A DNA stretch of 64,000 nucleotides. Source: Sulfitobacter sp. DFL-14. Its GTDB lineage: Bacteria > Pseudomonadota > Alphaproteobacteria > Rhodobacterales > Rhodobacteraceae. The stretch lies in contig NZ_QBFD01000046.1 in NCBI RefSeq assembly GCF_003335585.1, forward strand, positions 938,020 to 1,002,019. The letters run 5' to 3'. The notes beneath the pieces were generated by a model. It made no database searches and was not told the origin of the DNA. It saw nothing but the letters and a program-made list of their open reading frames with translations. Below are positions 54,854 through 64,000 of this stretch, piece after piece; position 1 is the stretch's first letter; every line of letters starts with the position of its first letter. The translations under genes and the position numbers were made by a program.

Positions 54854-55726
54854 TCAGCCCATCGCGCGCAGGCGCTTGATCAGGCTCGATGTATCCCAGC
54901 GCGCACCGCCCAGTTTCTGAACATCCTTGTAGAACTGATCGACCAGCGCGGTGACCGGCAGGCTGGCCCCGTTTTCATCGGCTGTTTTCAGACAGATGCC
55001 CAGATCCTTGCGCATCCAGTCCACCGCGAACCCGTGGTCGAATTCATCGTCCAGCATGGTTTCATAGCGGTTGGCCATCTGCCAGGAACCGGCAGCACCC
55101 TGGCTGATCACCTCCACCACAGCGCGACCGTCCAGACCGGCCTTCTCGGCGAAATGCAGCGCCTCGGACAGCCCCTGCACCAGTCCCGCGATGGCGATCT
55201 GGTTGCACATCTTGGTCATCTGGCCGGCCCCGCTCTCACCGATGCGACGGCAGATCTTGGCATAGACCTCCATCACCGGCAGCGCCCGGTCAAACGCGCC
55301 CTTGTCGCCACCACACATGATCGACAGCGCGCCGTTTTCCGCACCCGCCTGCCCGCCCGAGATCGGCGCATCCACAAAACTGATCTGAGCGGCATCGGCG
55401 GCCTTGTACATTTCCCGCGTGACTGCCGCCGACACGGTGGTGTGATCAACAAAGATCGCCCCCGCCGTCATCCCGCCAAAGGCCCCGGCATCGCCCAGGC
55501 AGACAGAGCGCAGATCGTCGTCGTTGCCGACACAGGCCATCACAACTTCGGCATCTTTCACCGCCTCGCGCGGGGTCCGCGCCATCGCGCCGCCATGTGC
55601 CTTGACCCAGTCCTCGGCCTTGGCCGCAGTGCGGTTATAGACGGTCACGTCATGCCCGGCCTTCTGCAGATGCCCCGCCATCGGCGCGCCCATAACCCCC
55701 AACCCCAAAAATGCGAGTTTTGTCAT
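54854..55726 (-). CDS. 3-hydroxyisobutyrate dehydrogenase-family oxidoreductase
   Basis: 290 aa beta-hydroxyacid dehydrogenase. NAD-binding FLGLGVMGAPMAGHL, substrate-site SFVDAPISGGQAGAENG and catalytic Lys in GAGQMTKMCNQI are all present. Substrates in the family include 3-hydroxyisobutyrate, tartronate semialdehyde and glyoxylate; which applies here is not resolvable. The start at 55726 is preceded by AAGGAA; a longer frame adds six residues. Confidence 0.9.
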   Translation of the reverse strand: MTKLAFLGLGVMGAPMAGHLQKAGHDVTVYNRTAAKAEDWVKAHGGAMARTPREAVKDAEVVMACVGNDDDLRSVCLGDAGAFGGMTAGAIFVDHTTVSAAVTREMYKAADAAQISFVDAPISGGQAGAENGALSIMCGGDKGAFDRALPVMEVYAKICRRIGESGAGQMTKMCNQIAIAGLVQGLSEALHFAEKAGLDGRAVVEVISQGAAGSWQMANRYETMLDDEFDHGFAVDWMRKDLGICLKTADENGASLPVTALVDQFYKDVQKLGGARWDTSSLIKRLRAMG

Positions 55727-55819
55727 CTGCTTTTCCTTGTCCATCAGTTGCGCTAGTCAGAGTTTTACCTATCACCCTGCGCGCGTTGGTCAATCGCGCC
55801 AGTCCCCTCGGAGCGCTTA

Positions 55820-58288
55820 ATGGTCACTGTCTTTCGCTGGCTTGTACGGATCACCGCCGCCCTGATCGTGCTGAGCGTGGTGGTGGTGTCGCTCGTCTAC
55901 TGGCTCGCGTCACGGTCCCTGCCCGATTACAACGACACGGTCGAGGTGGCCGGGCTGCGCGCCCCGGTCGAGATCGTGCGCGACAATGCCAATGTGCCGC
56001 ATATCTTCGGCAGCGACGACATGGATGTGTTCTTTGGCCTCGGCTTTGCCCATGCCCAGGACCGGATGTGGCAGATGATCACCCTGCGCCGCACCGCCCA
56101 GGGCCGGCTGAGCGAGGTCTTTGGCGCAAGCACCCTGAACACCGACAGGCTGCTGCGCCGCTTCGACATCTACCGGCTTTCGGTGCAATCGGTCGAGGCG
56201 CTGGATGACGCCTCCCGTGCCAAGCTGGAAGCCTATTCCGCCGGGGTGAATGCCCGGATCGCACAGATCAACTCGGAGGCGCTGGGGCGCGGCGCACCTG
56301 AGATGCTGCTGTTCAACGCGCCCATGGCCCCCTGGCGGCCGGCGGATTCCATCGCCATCGCCAAGCTGATGGGCCTGCAACTTTCGGGGCACCTTCAGGC
56401 CGAGGTGCTGCGCGCGCGGGTGTCGCTGTCACTGGCGGAGCCGGACCGGCTGCGCGACATCCTGCCCGATGTGCCCGGCCCAGGCATTGCGGCCCTGCCG
56501 GAATATGCCGCACTTGTGCCCGGCGCGCCCCACTTTGCGGCAAACATGCCCCTTGATCCGCATCCGCTGTCCCCCTTCAAGGACATGGCCTTTGCCGGGG
56601 CTTCGAATGCCTGGGCCGCCGCCCCCTCGCGCTCTGCCGCCGGGGGGACATTGCTGGCCAATGATCCGCACCTGGGCTTCACCGCCCCCTCGGTCTGGTA
56701 TCTGGCGCGGATGGAACTGGCCTCCGGCGGTGTGATCGGCGGCACGATCCCGGGGATTCCGGTGGTCCTCACGGGGCGCTCCGCCACCCTGGGCTGGGGT
56801 CTGACCTCTGCCTATGTGGATGACCAGGACGTGCATATCGAAGCGCTGAACCCCGACGACGGCGAACAATACCGCACACCGGAGGGGTTCAAGGACTTTG
56901 TCACCCGGTCCTCGATCATCACGGTCAAGGACGGCGATCCCGTCACCATCACCCTGCGCTGGACCGACAATGGCCCGGTGCTGCCCGGCAGCCTTTACAA
57001 TCTGGCCAGCATCACCCCGCCCGGCCATGTCGCCTCTGTCAGCTGGACGGTGCTCAGCGCCAAGGACACCTCGCTGGGCGCGGCCCTCGACCTGATGGAG
57101 GCGAAATCCATCGCCGATGCGATCCGCGCCTCGGAACGCTATATCGCGCCGGCACAGAACCTGATGCTGGTGGACCGCCAGCAAATCGCGATGAAGACCA
57201 TCGGCGCGCTGCCCCGCCGGGATGCGGCGCATCAGTCCAGGGGGCGCCTGCCCTCGCCCGGCTGGATCGCCGCGAACCGCTGGCAGGGGGTGATGCCCTT
57301 TACCGCCAACCCCGCCTTTGTAGCGCCTGCGGGCGGCATCCTGGGCAATACCAACAACAAGACCGTGGACCGCCCCTTTCCGAACCATGTCTCCTATCTC
57401 TGGGGCGATACCCAGCGGGTGCAGCGCTGGCAGCGCCTGATGCAGGGGCGGCAGGTGCATACCCGCGACAGCTTTATCGAGGCACAGCTCGACACCGTCA
57501 GCTTTACCGCAAGATCGCTGCTGCCGCTGATCGGGGCGGAACTGTGGTTTACCGAGGAAGCGGCCCCCGACGGCACCGCCGAACGCCAGCGCCAGCGCGC
57601 GCTGAACCTGCTGGCCGAATGGTCCGGCGAGATGAACGAACATCTGCCCGAACCGCTGATCTATGCCGCCTGGCTGCGCGCGTTGCAGGCGCGGCTGATC
57701 CAGGACGACCTCGGCCCGCTGGCCGCCGAATTCACCCATGTGGACCCGCTGTTCATCGAACGCGTGTTCCGCAATGTCGAAGGCGCATCGGTCTGGTGCG
57801 ACGTCCGCCAGTCCGCCCCGGTGGAAACCTGCCCCGACATGGCCCGGCTGGCGCTGGATGACGCGCTGCTCTGGATCAACGAACACTGGGGCACACAACT
57901 GGAATCCCTGCGCTGGGGCGATGCGCATCAGGCGACCCATGATCATCCGGTGCTGGGACAGGTGCCGGTGCTGCGCTATTTCGTGAACATCCGGCAATCG
58001 ACCTCCGGCGGCGACAACACCCTGCAGCGCGGCCTGACCAAGGGCAGCCTGCCCGACCCGTTCAACAATGTGCATGGCGCGGGCTACCGGGGGGTCTACG
58101 ACTTTGCCGACCCCAATTCATCGGTCTTCATCACCTCGACCGGGCAATCGGGGCATTTCCTGTCGCGCCACTACGACGATCTGGCCCAGCTGTGGCGGCG
58201 CGGCGAATATATCCCGATGTCGCTGGACGAGGATCTGGCCCGCGCCGCCTCGGTGGGGATCACCACGCTGACGCCAGAAACCCCATGA
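55820..58288 (+). CDS. Penicillin-acylase-type Ntn hydrolase
   Basis: 822 aa precursor. An N-terminal hydrophobic segment (about 10-32) directs export or anchoring. Autocleavage would expose Ser262 (GA|SNAWA) as the nucleophile of the beta chain. The substrate may be N-acyl-homoserine lactones (quorum quenching) or other amides. It overlaps rluE by 4 nt (ATGA). Confidence 0.88.
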   Translation: MVTVFRWLVRITAALIVLSVVVVSLVYWLASRSLPDYNDTVEVAGLRAPVEIVRDNANVPHIFGSDDMDVFFGLGFAHAQDRMWQMITLRRTAQGRLSEVFGASTLNTDRLLRRFDIYRLSVQSVEALDDASRAKLEAYSAGVNARIAQINSEALGRGAPEMLLFNAPMAPWRPADSIAIAKLMGLQLSGHLQAEVLRARVSLSLAEPDRLRDILPDVPGPGIAALPEYAALVPGAPHFAANMPLDPHPLSPFKDMAFAGASNAWAAAPSRSAAGGTLLANDPHLGFTAPSVWYLARMELASGGVIGGTIPGIPVVLTGRSATLGWGLTSAYVDDQDVHIEALNPDDGEQYRTPEGFKDFVTRSSIITVKDGDPVTITLRWTDNGPVLPGSLYNLASITPPGHVASVSWTVLSAKDTSLGAALDLMEAKSIADAIRASERYIAPAQNLMLVDRQQIAMKTIGALPRRDAAHQSRGRLPSPGWIAANRWQGVMPFTANPAFVAPAGGILGNTNNKTVDRPFPNHVSYLWGDTQRVQRWQRLMQGRQVHTRDSFIEAQLDTVSFTARSLLPLIGAELWFTEEAAPDGTAERQRQRALNLLAEWSGEMNEHLPEPLIYAAWLRALQARLIQDDLGPLAAEFTHVDPLFIERVFRNVEGASVWCDVRQSAPVETCPDMARLALDDALLWINEHWGTQLESLRWGDAHQATHDHPVLGQVPVLRYFVNIRQSTSGGDNTLQRGLTKGSLPDPFNNVHGAGYRGVYDFADPNSSVFITSTGQSGHFLSRHYDDLAQLWRRGEYIPMSLDEDLARAASVGITTLTPETP

Positions 58289-58848
58289 ACCGGGTCATCC
58301 TGTTCAACAAGCCCTTTGGCGTCCTGTCCCAGTTCACCGACAAGGGCACCGAGGGGTCCTCGCGCCCGACCCTGTCGGGTTTCATCGCCGAGCCGGGATT
58401 CTACCCCGCAGGACGGCTGGACAAGGACAGCGAGGGGTTGCTGGTGCTGACCGACAATGGCGCCTTGCAGGCCCGTATCGCACATCCGAAATACAAGCGG
58501 CCCAAGACCTATCTGGCTCAGGTAGAGGGGCGGCCGGATGCGAAAGCACTGGATGCGCTGCGCCGGGGCGTTGTGCTGAAGGACGGCAAGACTGCCCCCG
58601 CCGAAATCACCCAGGTGGACGAACCCCTGGGCCTGTGGCAGCGCGACCCGCCGGTGCGGTTCCGCAAATCCGTACCCGACGCCTGGCTGCGCATCACCAT
58701 CCGCGAAGGCCGCAACCGCCAGGTGCGCCGGATGACAGCCCATGTGGGCCTGCCGACGCTGCGGCTGATCCGCTGGAGGATCGGGGATTGGGAACTGAAC
58801 GATCTGGCCCCCGGCGCCTGGCGCTGGGCCTCCGAGACCGGAGCCTGA
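58285..58848 (+). CDS. rluE: Ribosomal large subunit pseudouridine synthase E
   Basis: 187 aa RsuA/RluE-type synthase without an S4 domain. The catalytic Asp46 lies in [13 protein letters not shown]. The [16 protein letters not shown] opening and [22 protein letters not shown] block closely resemble E. coli RluE, which modifies 23S rRNA U2457. Coupled to the acylase gene by overlap. Confidence 0.92.
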   Translation: MNRVILFNKPFGVLSQFTDKGTEGSSRPTLSGFIAEPGFYPAGRLDKDSEGLLVLTDNGALQARIAHPKYKRPKTYLAQVEGRPDAKALDALRRGVVLKDGKTAPAEITQVDEPLGLWQRDPPVRFRKSVPDAWLRITIREGRNRQVRRMTAHVGLPTLRLIRWRIGDWELNDLAPGAWRWASETGA

Positions 58849-58874
58849 AAACCGGGGCCTGAAAGCGTCGGGGC

Positions 58875-59276
58875 CTAACCCACCAGCCGCGCCACCCAGA
58901 CCCCGCCCGTGGCCGCAACCGCTGTCAGGCAGGTGCCCCAGGTCACATCGGTCAGCGTCATCTGCCAGGTCCAGTCCTTCATCACCGCAAGCGAGGTAAA
59001 CTCATAGGTGCCATAGCCCATCGCACCAATCAGCGCCGCATTGCCCAGAACCCACAACAGGCTCCTGTCCTGCGTCACGGCGGGCCAGGACACGAACCAG
59101 AGCAGGACGCCCACATAGAAGGCATAGAACATCAGCGCCGGGCCGATGCGGAAATTCTCCAGCAGCAGCGGGCCGATGTCGCGCTCAAAGACGGGTTGGA
59201 TCAGCTTTGTCAGCCCGATGTAATCAAGCCCCATGAAAATGACGAAAGTGGCAAGATAGAGAACTGCAAGGGTCAT
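58875..59276 (-). CDS. DUF2177 membrane protein
   Basis: 133 aa with four membrane segments. DUF2177 signature: DYIGLTK near residue 19 and MGYGTYEFTSLAVMKDWTWQMTLTDVTWG. No function established. The start at 59276 is preceded by GGAG-like sequence. It is downstream of hflX on the same strand, separated by the palindrome array. Confidence 0.85.
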   Translation of the reverse strand: MTLAVLYLATFVIFMGLDYIGLTKLIQPVFERDIGPLLLENFRIGPALMFYAFYVGVLLWFVSWPAVTQDRSLLWVLGNAALIGAMGYGTYEFTSLAVMKDWTWQMTLTDVTWGTCLTAVAATGGVWVARLVG

Positions 59277-59319
59277 GGGGGTGCTCCGCCTGGGGTGTGC
59301 AACCATATGATGCGGGGAC

Positions 59320-59670
59320 CGGAAAATTCAAATTTTCCGGTCCAAACTCTTCAAAGAGTTTGCCAAGAAATGCCTCTGAAACGGAGAACCCCACTCGACA
59401 GGCAGCACAGAACGAGACCGAACCATCGCAGGTGTTTTCACCCTTCCGAAAGCGCCTGCGATATTGTGTAAATCGGAAAATTCAAATTTTCCGAACCAAA
59501 CTCTTCAAAGAGTTTGTTGTGTCATGGTCCTGAAACCGAGATCACCGCTCGACAGCCAGCACAGAACGAGATCGAACCATCGGAGGCGGCTTCACCCTAC
59601 CGGGAACGCCTGCGACATCGCGCGTATCGGAAAATTCAAATTTTCCGGACCAAACTCTTCAAAGAGTTTG
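59320..59670. repeat. Tandem array of double 20-bp palindromes, period 154 bp
   Basis: Three units, each CGGAAAATTCAAATTTTCCG, 3 nt, CAAACTCTTCAAAGAGTTTG: 59320-59362, 59474-59516 and 59628-59670. The period is exactly 154 bp. The two 111-bp spacers are about 75% identical. The third unit begins the hflX 3' flank and probably terminates hflX; the other two appear to be tandem duplications. Confidence 0.85.
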
Positions 59671-59675
59671 CCGCG

Positions 59676-60974
59676 TCACAGCCCCTGAAACTGGGCTTCC
59701 TGTTTGGCCGACCAGCGCACAACCAGGTCGAATCCGGTCTCCGACGGGGTTTCCTTCTCTACCACGTCCTGCTCGAACAGCCAGGCGCGTTTGCGCCCTT
59801 CGGAGAAGGCCAGCGATATCTTGGCAACCCGCACCGCCCCTTGCAAGGCCTCGGCCACGGCGGTCTGAAGCCGGTCCAGCCCCGCGCCGGTGATCGCGGA
59901 AATGGCGATCATGTCTGGGTCCCGCTCGGCGCGCTGGCGCATCGCTTCGGCGGTCTCGGGCGGCAGCAGATCAAGCTTGTTCCAGACCTCGAAGGTGCGG
60001 GTCTCCTTGGCCACCCCCAGTGAGGTCAGGATCTCGCGCACATCATGCGCCTGTTCCTCGGTCTCTGCATGGCTGATGTCACGCACATGCAGGATGATGT
60101 CCGCTGCCAGCACCTCTTCCAGCGTCGCGCGGAAGGCGGCGACCAGTTCGGTCGGCAGGTCAGAGATGAAACCGACCGTATCGCTCAGGATGATCTCGGG
60201 CCCGTCCGGCAGCGCCAGACTGCGCATGGTGGGGTCCAGCGTGGCAAAGAGCATGTCCTTGACCATCACATCCGCCCCGGTCAACCGGTTGAACAGTGTC
60301 GATTTACCCGCGTTGGTATAGCCCACCAATGCCACGATCGGGTAAGGTACCTTGGCCCGGGCGGCCCGGTGCAGCGCACGGGTCTTCACCACCTTGTCGA
60401 GCTGGCGGCGCAGGCGCACGAGCTGTTCGTCGATGGCGCGCCTGTCGGCCTCGATCTGGGTTTCCCCCGGACCGCCGACAAACCCCAGCCCGCCGCGCTG
60501 GCGTTCCAGGTGGGTCCAGGCCCGCACCAGCCGCGTGCGCTGATAGTTCAGCGCGGCCATTTCGACCTGCAGCACACCCTCGCGGGTTGCGGCACGGTCG
60601 CTGAAAATCTCAAGGATCAGGCCGGTCCGGTCCAGCAGCTTGACGCCCCAGGCCTTTTCCAGGTTGCGTTGCTGCACCGGGCTGACCGTGCCGTCGACCA
60701 GCACCAGCTCCACCTCCGCCACTTCCAGCGCATCATGCAGATCGGCGATCTTGCCCTTGCCAAAGAGCTTGCCCGCATCGACCTTGCGCAGCGGCACCAC
60801 CTCGGCGCCCACCACCTCAAGCTGCGGCAGGGCATGGGCCAGCGCCACGGCTTCCTCCAGCGCGGGTTGCGGCGCGCGGCGGTCCGGGTCGGATCTGATT
60901 TCAGGGTGCAAAACCCAGGCCCGCGTCACGCGCGGGCCATCGGTATTGTCGATCTGAAAGGGCGTCTTGCTCAA
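59676..60974 (-). CDS. hflX: GTPase HflX
   Basis: 432 aa ribosome-associated GTPase. An HflX N-terminal domain ([30 protein letters not shown]) precedes the G domain with Walker [17 protein letters not shown] and NKLD. It splits stalled ribosomes after stress. A TTG start at 60974 overlaps the hfq stop (TTGA); a longer in-frame extension (to 61082) overlaps hfq and lacks family character. Confidence 0.95.
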
Positions 60975-61210
60975 GAAGCGTCTTCGCCCTCGTAAAGGCT
61001 GATCGGCTGGCTTGGCATGATGGTCGAAATGGCGTGTTTGTACACAAGCTGAGACTGACCGTCGCGGCGCAGAAGCACGCAAAAGTTGTCAAACCAGGTG
61101 ATGACACCCTGCAATTTCACACCATTGATCAGGAAAATCGTTACCGGAACCTTGGTCTTGCGTACGTGATTCAGGAATGCATCCTGAAGGTTCTGTCTGT
61201 CAGACGCCAT
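60971..61210 (-). CDS. hfq: RNA chaperone Hfq
   Basis: 79 aa. Sm1 ([28 protein letters not shown]) and Sm2 ([12 protein letters not shown]) motifs are complete, with YKHA in place of YKHA/S as usual in alphaproteobacteria. It forms hexamers that pair sRNAs with mRNAs. Coupled to hflX by overlap. This is relevant to the sRNA candidate at 38515. Confidence 0.97.
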
Positions 61211-61341
61211 AAGACTTCTCGCTTTTATTCTTGCCGGCACCCGCGGACCGGGCCCCCCCAATTTGGCCAACTATGCAGTCCCTGCCGGGGAGTTTCCACC
61301 CCCAATCTCCGCAGGTTGACCGGTTTTGGGTCAGCCCAGTG

Positions 61342-62892
61342 TCAGCCGCGCCACAGGTCGGGTGTCAGCAGCGCGATAATGGCCAGAGTTTCGAGCCGTC
61401 CCAGCACCATTGCACCGCAAAGGATCGCCTTGGCCGAGACCGTCAGTTCGATCAGCCGGATCGGCGTATCGGTGGCATATTCGATCAGCGGCCCGGTGGT
61501 CGCCAGCGATGCGACCGACAACACCACCGCATTGTCGAAACGCACACCGGTCAGGGTCAGTAGCAGGGTCACCGCCGTCAGCGACAGGGCAAAGAGCATG
61601 AAAAAGATCCAGGCGATGAAGGCCCCGTTGGATTGCAGCCGCCGTCCTGCGGCCCCGGCCCCGCTGACCGAGGAGGGATGCACCAGCCGCTCCATCTCCC
61701 GCGCGCCATTCTGATAAAGCGCAAAGACCCGCAACAGCTTGACCCCGCCCGCGGTGGTGGCCACGCCGCCCCCGATCAGCGCCAGCCCCATCAGGATCAG
61801 CCCCGGCGTCGGCAGCCCGGACCAGTTCTGTGCCTCGATCCAGTGGACGGAAACAAAACCCGTCGTCGTGAGGAAGGACAGCACCGTGAACAGCGCCCCC
61901 CAGAGCGCGCGCACCGCCTGGCCCAGATTCTCCATCGCCGACACGTCATAGGCCCCGATGAAATGCCGGGCAAACAGCACCAGCGGCACCGCCAGCGTGA
62001 TGAAGATGCCGATGCGGAATTCGGGATCGGTGCGCAGCCCGCCTTGCGTCGCCGTCACCGTGTCCTTGGAAAAGGTCAGCCGCGACAGGGCAAACAGCAT
62101 GAACAGCGCCATCACCGCCTCGCCCGACAGGCCGATGCTGGTGTTCTGGACCCCGCCCACCGGCGAGATGCCGGAAGTGGCCATCACCGACATCGCATGG
62201 CACAGCGCCACCAGCGGCGCCTGCCCCTCTGCCAGCAGCAGCAGCCACAAAAGCAGCGTCAGCCCGGCATAGATCGGCAGCAGCGTCATCGTCACCCGGA
62301 TCAGCCGGACCCGGGGGTTCATCGGGACCATCCGCGACGAGGAGGTATCGCGCCGCCCCGGCTCGGCCTGGGAGGTCACCTCGAATCCGCCCAGATGCAG
62401 CGGTGCAAGGATCGCCGATGCCGCGACCCACATCAGCAGCCCCCCCATCCAGCCGACCTGGGCACGCCACAGATGCAGCGTCGGGCTCAGCCGTCCGGGC
62501 TCCTGGAACATGGCGGCGCCGGTGGTGGTGATGGCGCTGACCATCTCGAAATAGGCGTTGACGAAACGTGTTGTCGGCAACGCCTCCACGAAGGGCAGCG
62601 CCAGCATTACCGGCAGAAAGACAAAAGCCGAGAGCAGCGACATCAGGGGCCCCAGCGGGCCGTGACGCGGCGCGCGCCCCGCATGTGCGATGGCAATCAG
62701 GGAAAAGGCCACCAGCCCCAACACCCCCGCATAAAGAAAGGCCTGCGAGGTGCCATGATCATTCACCGCAAACCCGTGCAGCGCCGGCACCAGCATCGAG
62801 GCGCAGGCCACGCCGAAAATCAGCAGGAACAGGGGCAGCTCCAGGAAACTGTTGCGCAGCGTCGTCTTTTGCCTGTGGTGTGCGGGTCTCAT
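61342..62892 (-). CDS. trkH: TrkH-family potassium uptake protein
   Basis: 516 aa with about 10-12 membrane segments in four M1-P-M2 repeats. Selectivity-filter-like segments include ITTTGAAMF, SVMATSGISPVGG, TTTGFVSVHW and SLATTGPLIEY. It imports K+ under TrkA control. The start lies 3 nt after the trkA stop. Confidence 0.94.
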   Translation of the reverse strand: MRPAHHRQKTTLRNSFLELPLFLLIFGVACASMLVPALHGFAVNDHGTSQAFLYAGVLGLVAFSLIAIAHAGRAPRHGPLGPLMSLLSAFVFLPVMLALPFVEALPTTRFVNAYFEMVSAITTTGAAMFQEPGRLSPTLHLWRAQVGWMGGLLMWVAASAILAPLHLGGFEVTSQAEPGRRDTSSSRMVPMNPRVRLIRVTMTLLPIYAGLTLLLWLLLLAEGQAPLVALCHAMSVMATSGISPVGGVQNTSIGLSGEAVMALFMLFALSRLTFSKDTVTATQGGLRTDPEFRIGIFITLAVPLVLFARHFIGAYDVSAMENLGQAVRALWGALFTVLSFLTTTGFVSVHWIEAQNWSGLPTPGLILMGLALIGGGVATTAGGVKLLRVFALYQNGAREMERLVHPSSVSGAGAAGRRLQSNGAFIAWIFFMLFALSLTAVTLLLTLTGVRFDNAVVLSVASLATTGPLIEYATDTPIRLIELTVSAKAILCGAMVLGRLETLAIIALLTPDLWRG

Positions 62893-62895
62893 GGC

Positions 62896-64000
62896 TCAGA
62901 AAAAGTCGATCGAAACTTGCAGCAGCTGCTCGACCTTGGGCACATCCCCGGCCAGGGCAAAGACCGCAATCGTGTCGCCCTCGTCGATGCGGGTATTGGC
63001 CAGCGGGCGCACGATCTTGCCGTTCTTGCGCAACATGCCCACCAGCACCCCTTCGGGAAACTCGATCTCCGAGACGGTGCGGCCGGCAATGGGCGAGGTC
63101 GACAGCACCTCGGCCTCGATCACCTCGGCCTCGGCATCGCCAATGGAATAGACCGCGCGCACCCGGCCGTGACGGATATGGCGCAGGATCGAACTGACCG
63201 TGGTGGCGCGCGGGTTGATATAGGCATCAATGCCCAGCGGGGTCATCAGCGGCACCAGCGTGGGATCGTTGATCAGCGCGATGGTAAAGGGGCAGCCCTC
63301 GGCCTTGGCGCGCACGCAGGACAGCAGGTTGGTCTTGTCGTCGTCGGTCACCGCCAGCATCGCATCGGCGCGGCTGATGCCCGCCTCCGCCAGCAGCGCG
63401 GCATCCAGACCGTCGCCGTTCAGCACGATGGTCCGCTCCAGCGCCTCGGCCGCGCGTTCGGCGCATTTGCGGTTCTTCTCGATCATCTTGGTGCGCATCC
63501 GGCTGGCACCGCTTTCCAGATGCTGGGCCACGGTCAGCCCCACATTGCCGCCGCCAACCAGCACGATCCGCTCCTGTTTGGAGGTGCGCTTGCCGAAGAT
63601 TTCCATCGTGCGGGAAATGTCCTCGTGATGACAGAACACATAGGTGTCATCGCCCACGAAAAGCTGGTCCGCCGATTCCGGTGCAAACAGGGTCCCGTCC
63701 CGGCGCACGCCGACAACCACCGCCCGCAGCGTGGAAAACAGATCCGTCAACTGGCGCAGCGGCGTGTTCACCACCGGGCAATCCTGGTCGATGGTGATGC
63801 CCAGCAGATGCGCCTTGCCGTCCATGAACACCTCGGTGTCAAAGGCGGCAGGGGCCGAGAGGCGCTGCAGGGCGGCGGCGGCCACTTCCTTTTCGGGGCT
63901 GATCACCACGTCGATGGGCATGTGGTCGCGCCGGTAGAGATCGGAATAGATCGCATCCAGATAGCTTTGCGAACGCAGCCTCGCGATCTTGCGGTTGATG
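62896..64000 (-). CDS. trkA: Trk potassium uptake regulator TrkA (5' end outside window)
   Basis: About 367 residues visible; the reading frame continues in-frame to the window end (…RSQSYLDAIYSDLYRRDHMPIDVV). It contains an RCK-C segment, then a second Rossmann RCK domain (VGGGNVGLTVAQHL) and a second RCK-C ending VSIDFF. It gates TrkH in response to NAD(H)/ATP. In alphaproteobacteria it usually follows ntrY-ntrX. Confidence 0.93.
   Translation of the reverse strand, partial: INRKIARLRSQSYLDAIYSDLYRRDHMPIDVVISPEKEVAAAALQRLSAPAAFDTEVFMDGKAHLLGITIDQDCPVVNTPLRQLTDLFSTLRAVVVGVRRDGTLFAPESADQLFVGDDTYVFCHHEDISRTMEIFGKRTSKQERIVLVGGGNVGLTVAQHLESGASRMRTKMIEKNRKCAERAAEALERTIVLNGDGLDAALLAEAGISRADAMLAVTDDDKTNLLSCVRAKAEGCPFTIALINDPTLVPLMTPLGIDAYINPRATTVSSILRHIRHGRVRAVYSIGDAEAEVIEAEVLSTSPIAGRTVSEIEFPEGVLVGMLRKNGKIVRPLANTRIDEGDTIAVFALAGDVPKVEQLLQVSIDFF

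Noticed and set aside
59319-59670. Tandem palindromes as a CRISPR array
   Set aside because: Spacers are 111 bp and similar to each other, only three units, no cas genes.

Overview
The window is high-GC chromosomal DNA from an alphaproteobacterium, most likely the marine Roseobacter group of Rhodobacteraceae. Evidence is the order trkA-trkH-hfq-hflX, the CckA-type hybrid kinase, the Rhodobacteraceae-restricted 'component of SufBCD complex' gene, a DmdB-like methylthiopropionyl-CoA ligase (DMSP catabolism), a zwf-pgl-pgi operon and an Mg-type hemB. I see no prophage, integrase, transposase gene, CRISPR array or conjugation module. This is mainly core chromosome, and the novelty lies in non-coding elements and a few unclassified genes.

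Layout. 0.3-5.4 kb: cckA, rsmB and guaB on the minus strand, with a CtrA-type box upstream of cckA and a 16-codon mini-gene between guaB and rsmB. 5.5-15.3 kb: a DUF2975/XRE pair, a RACo-like corrinoid-protein activator, a methyltransferase, a VOC protein, tRNA-Gly(CCC) overlapped by a merR gene, a GyrI-like protein, a zinc ribbon protein, an acyl-CoA ligase, a GNAT protein and a Na+/H+ antiporter. 15.4-22.8 kb: pgi, pgl and zwf (upper sugar catabolism), an unclassified radical SAM protein, then a sulfotransferase-like/DUF2855/usg cluster. 23-31.6 kb: gyrA, a small secreted protein, an M32 carboxypeptidase with ctaA, trmJ, and a thiE-like gene. 31.6-38.3 kb: a divergent HupE/DUF4198 metal-uptake pair, psuK-psuG (pseudouridine salvage), DUF502, and bdhA with a patatin. 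38.5-46.3 kb: a candidate sRNA, an orphan YejA-type binding protein, an aquaporin, an XRE-cupin regulator, an acyl-CoA synthetase with a DsbA/FrnE protein, a degenerate TagD-like protein with a small partner, and a Bcr/CflA exporter. 46.3-64 kb: mfd, hemB, a PAS histidine kinase, a SYLF lipoprotein, a penicillin-acylase-type hydrolase with rluE, DUF2177, and hflX-hfq-trkH-trkA (trkA is cut by the window end).

Non-coding structure. Four points stand out. (1) Two copies of a 103-bp palindromic MITE-like element (about 96% identical) each begin exactly at the TAA stop of a gene. (2) A 43-bp unit made of two 20-bp palindromes 3 nt apart occurs four times; three of these form a 154-bp-period tandem array after hflX. 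(3) Two related GC-rich repeats sit between convergent genes. (4) A compact minus-strand sRNA candidate at 38515-38592 has a promoter, two hairpins and a T10 terminator. Tightly coupled genes (4-nt ATGA overlaps) are common: zwf/pgl/pgi, psuK/psuG, GNAT/antiporter, acylase/rluE and hfq/hflX.
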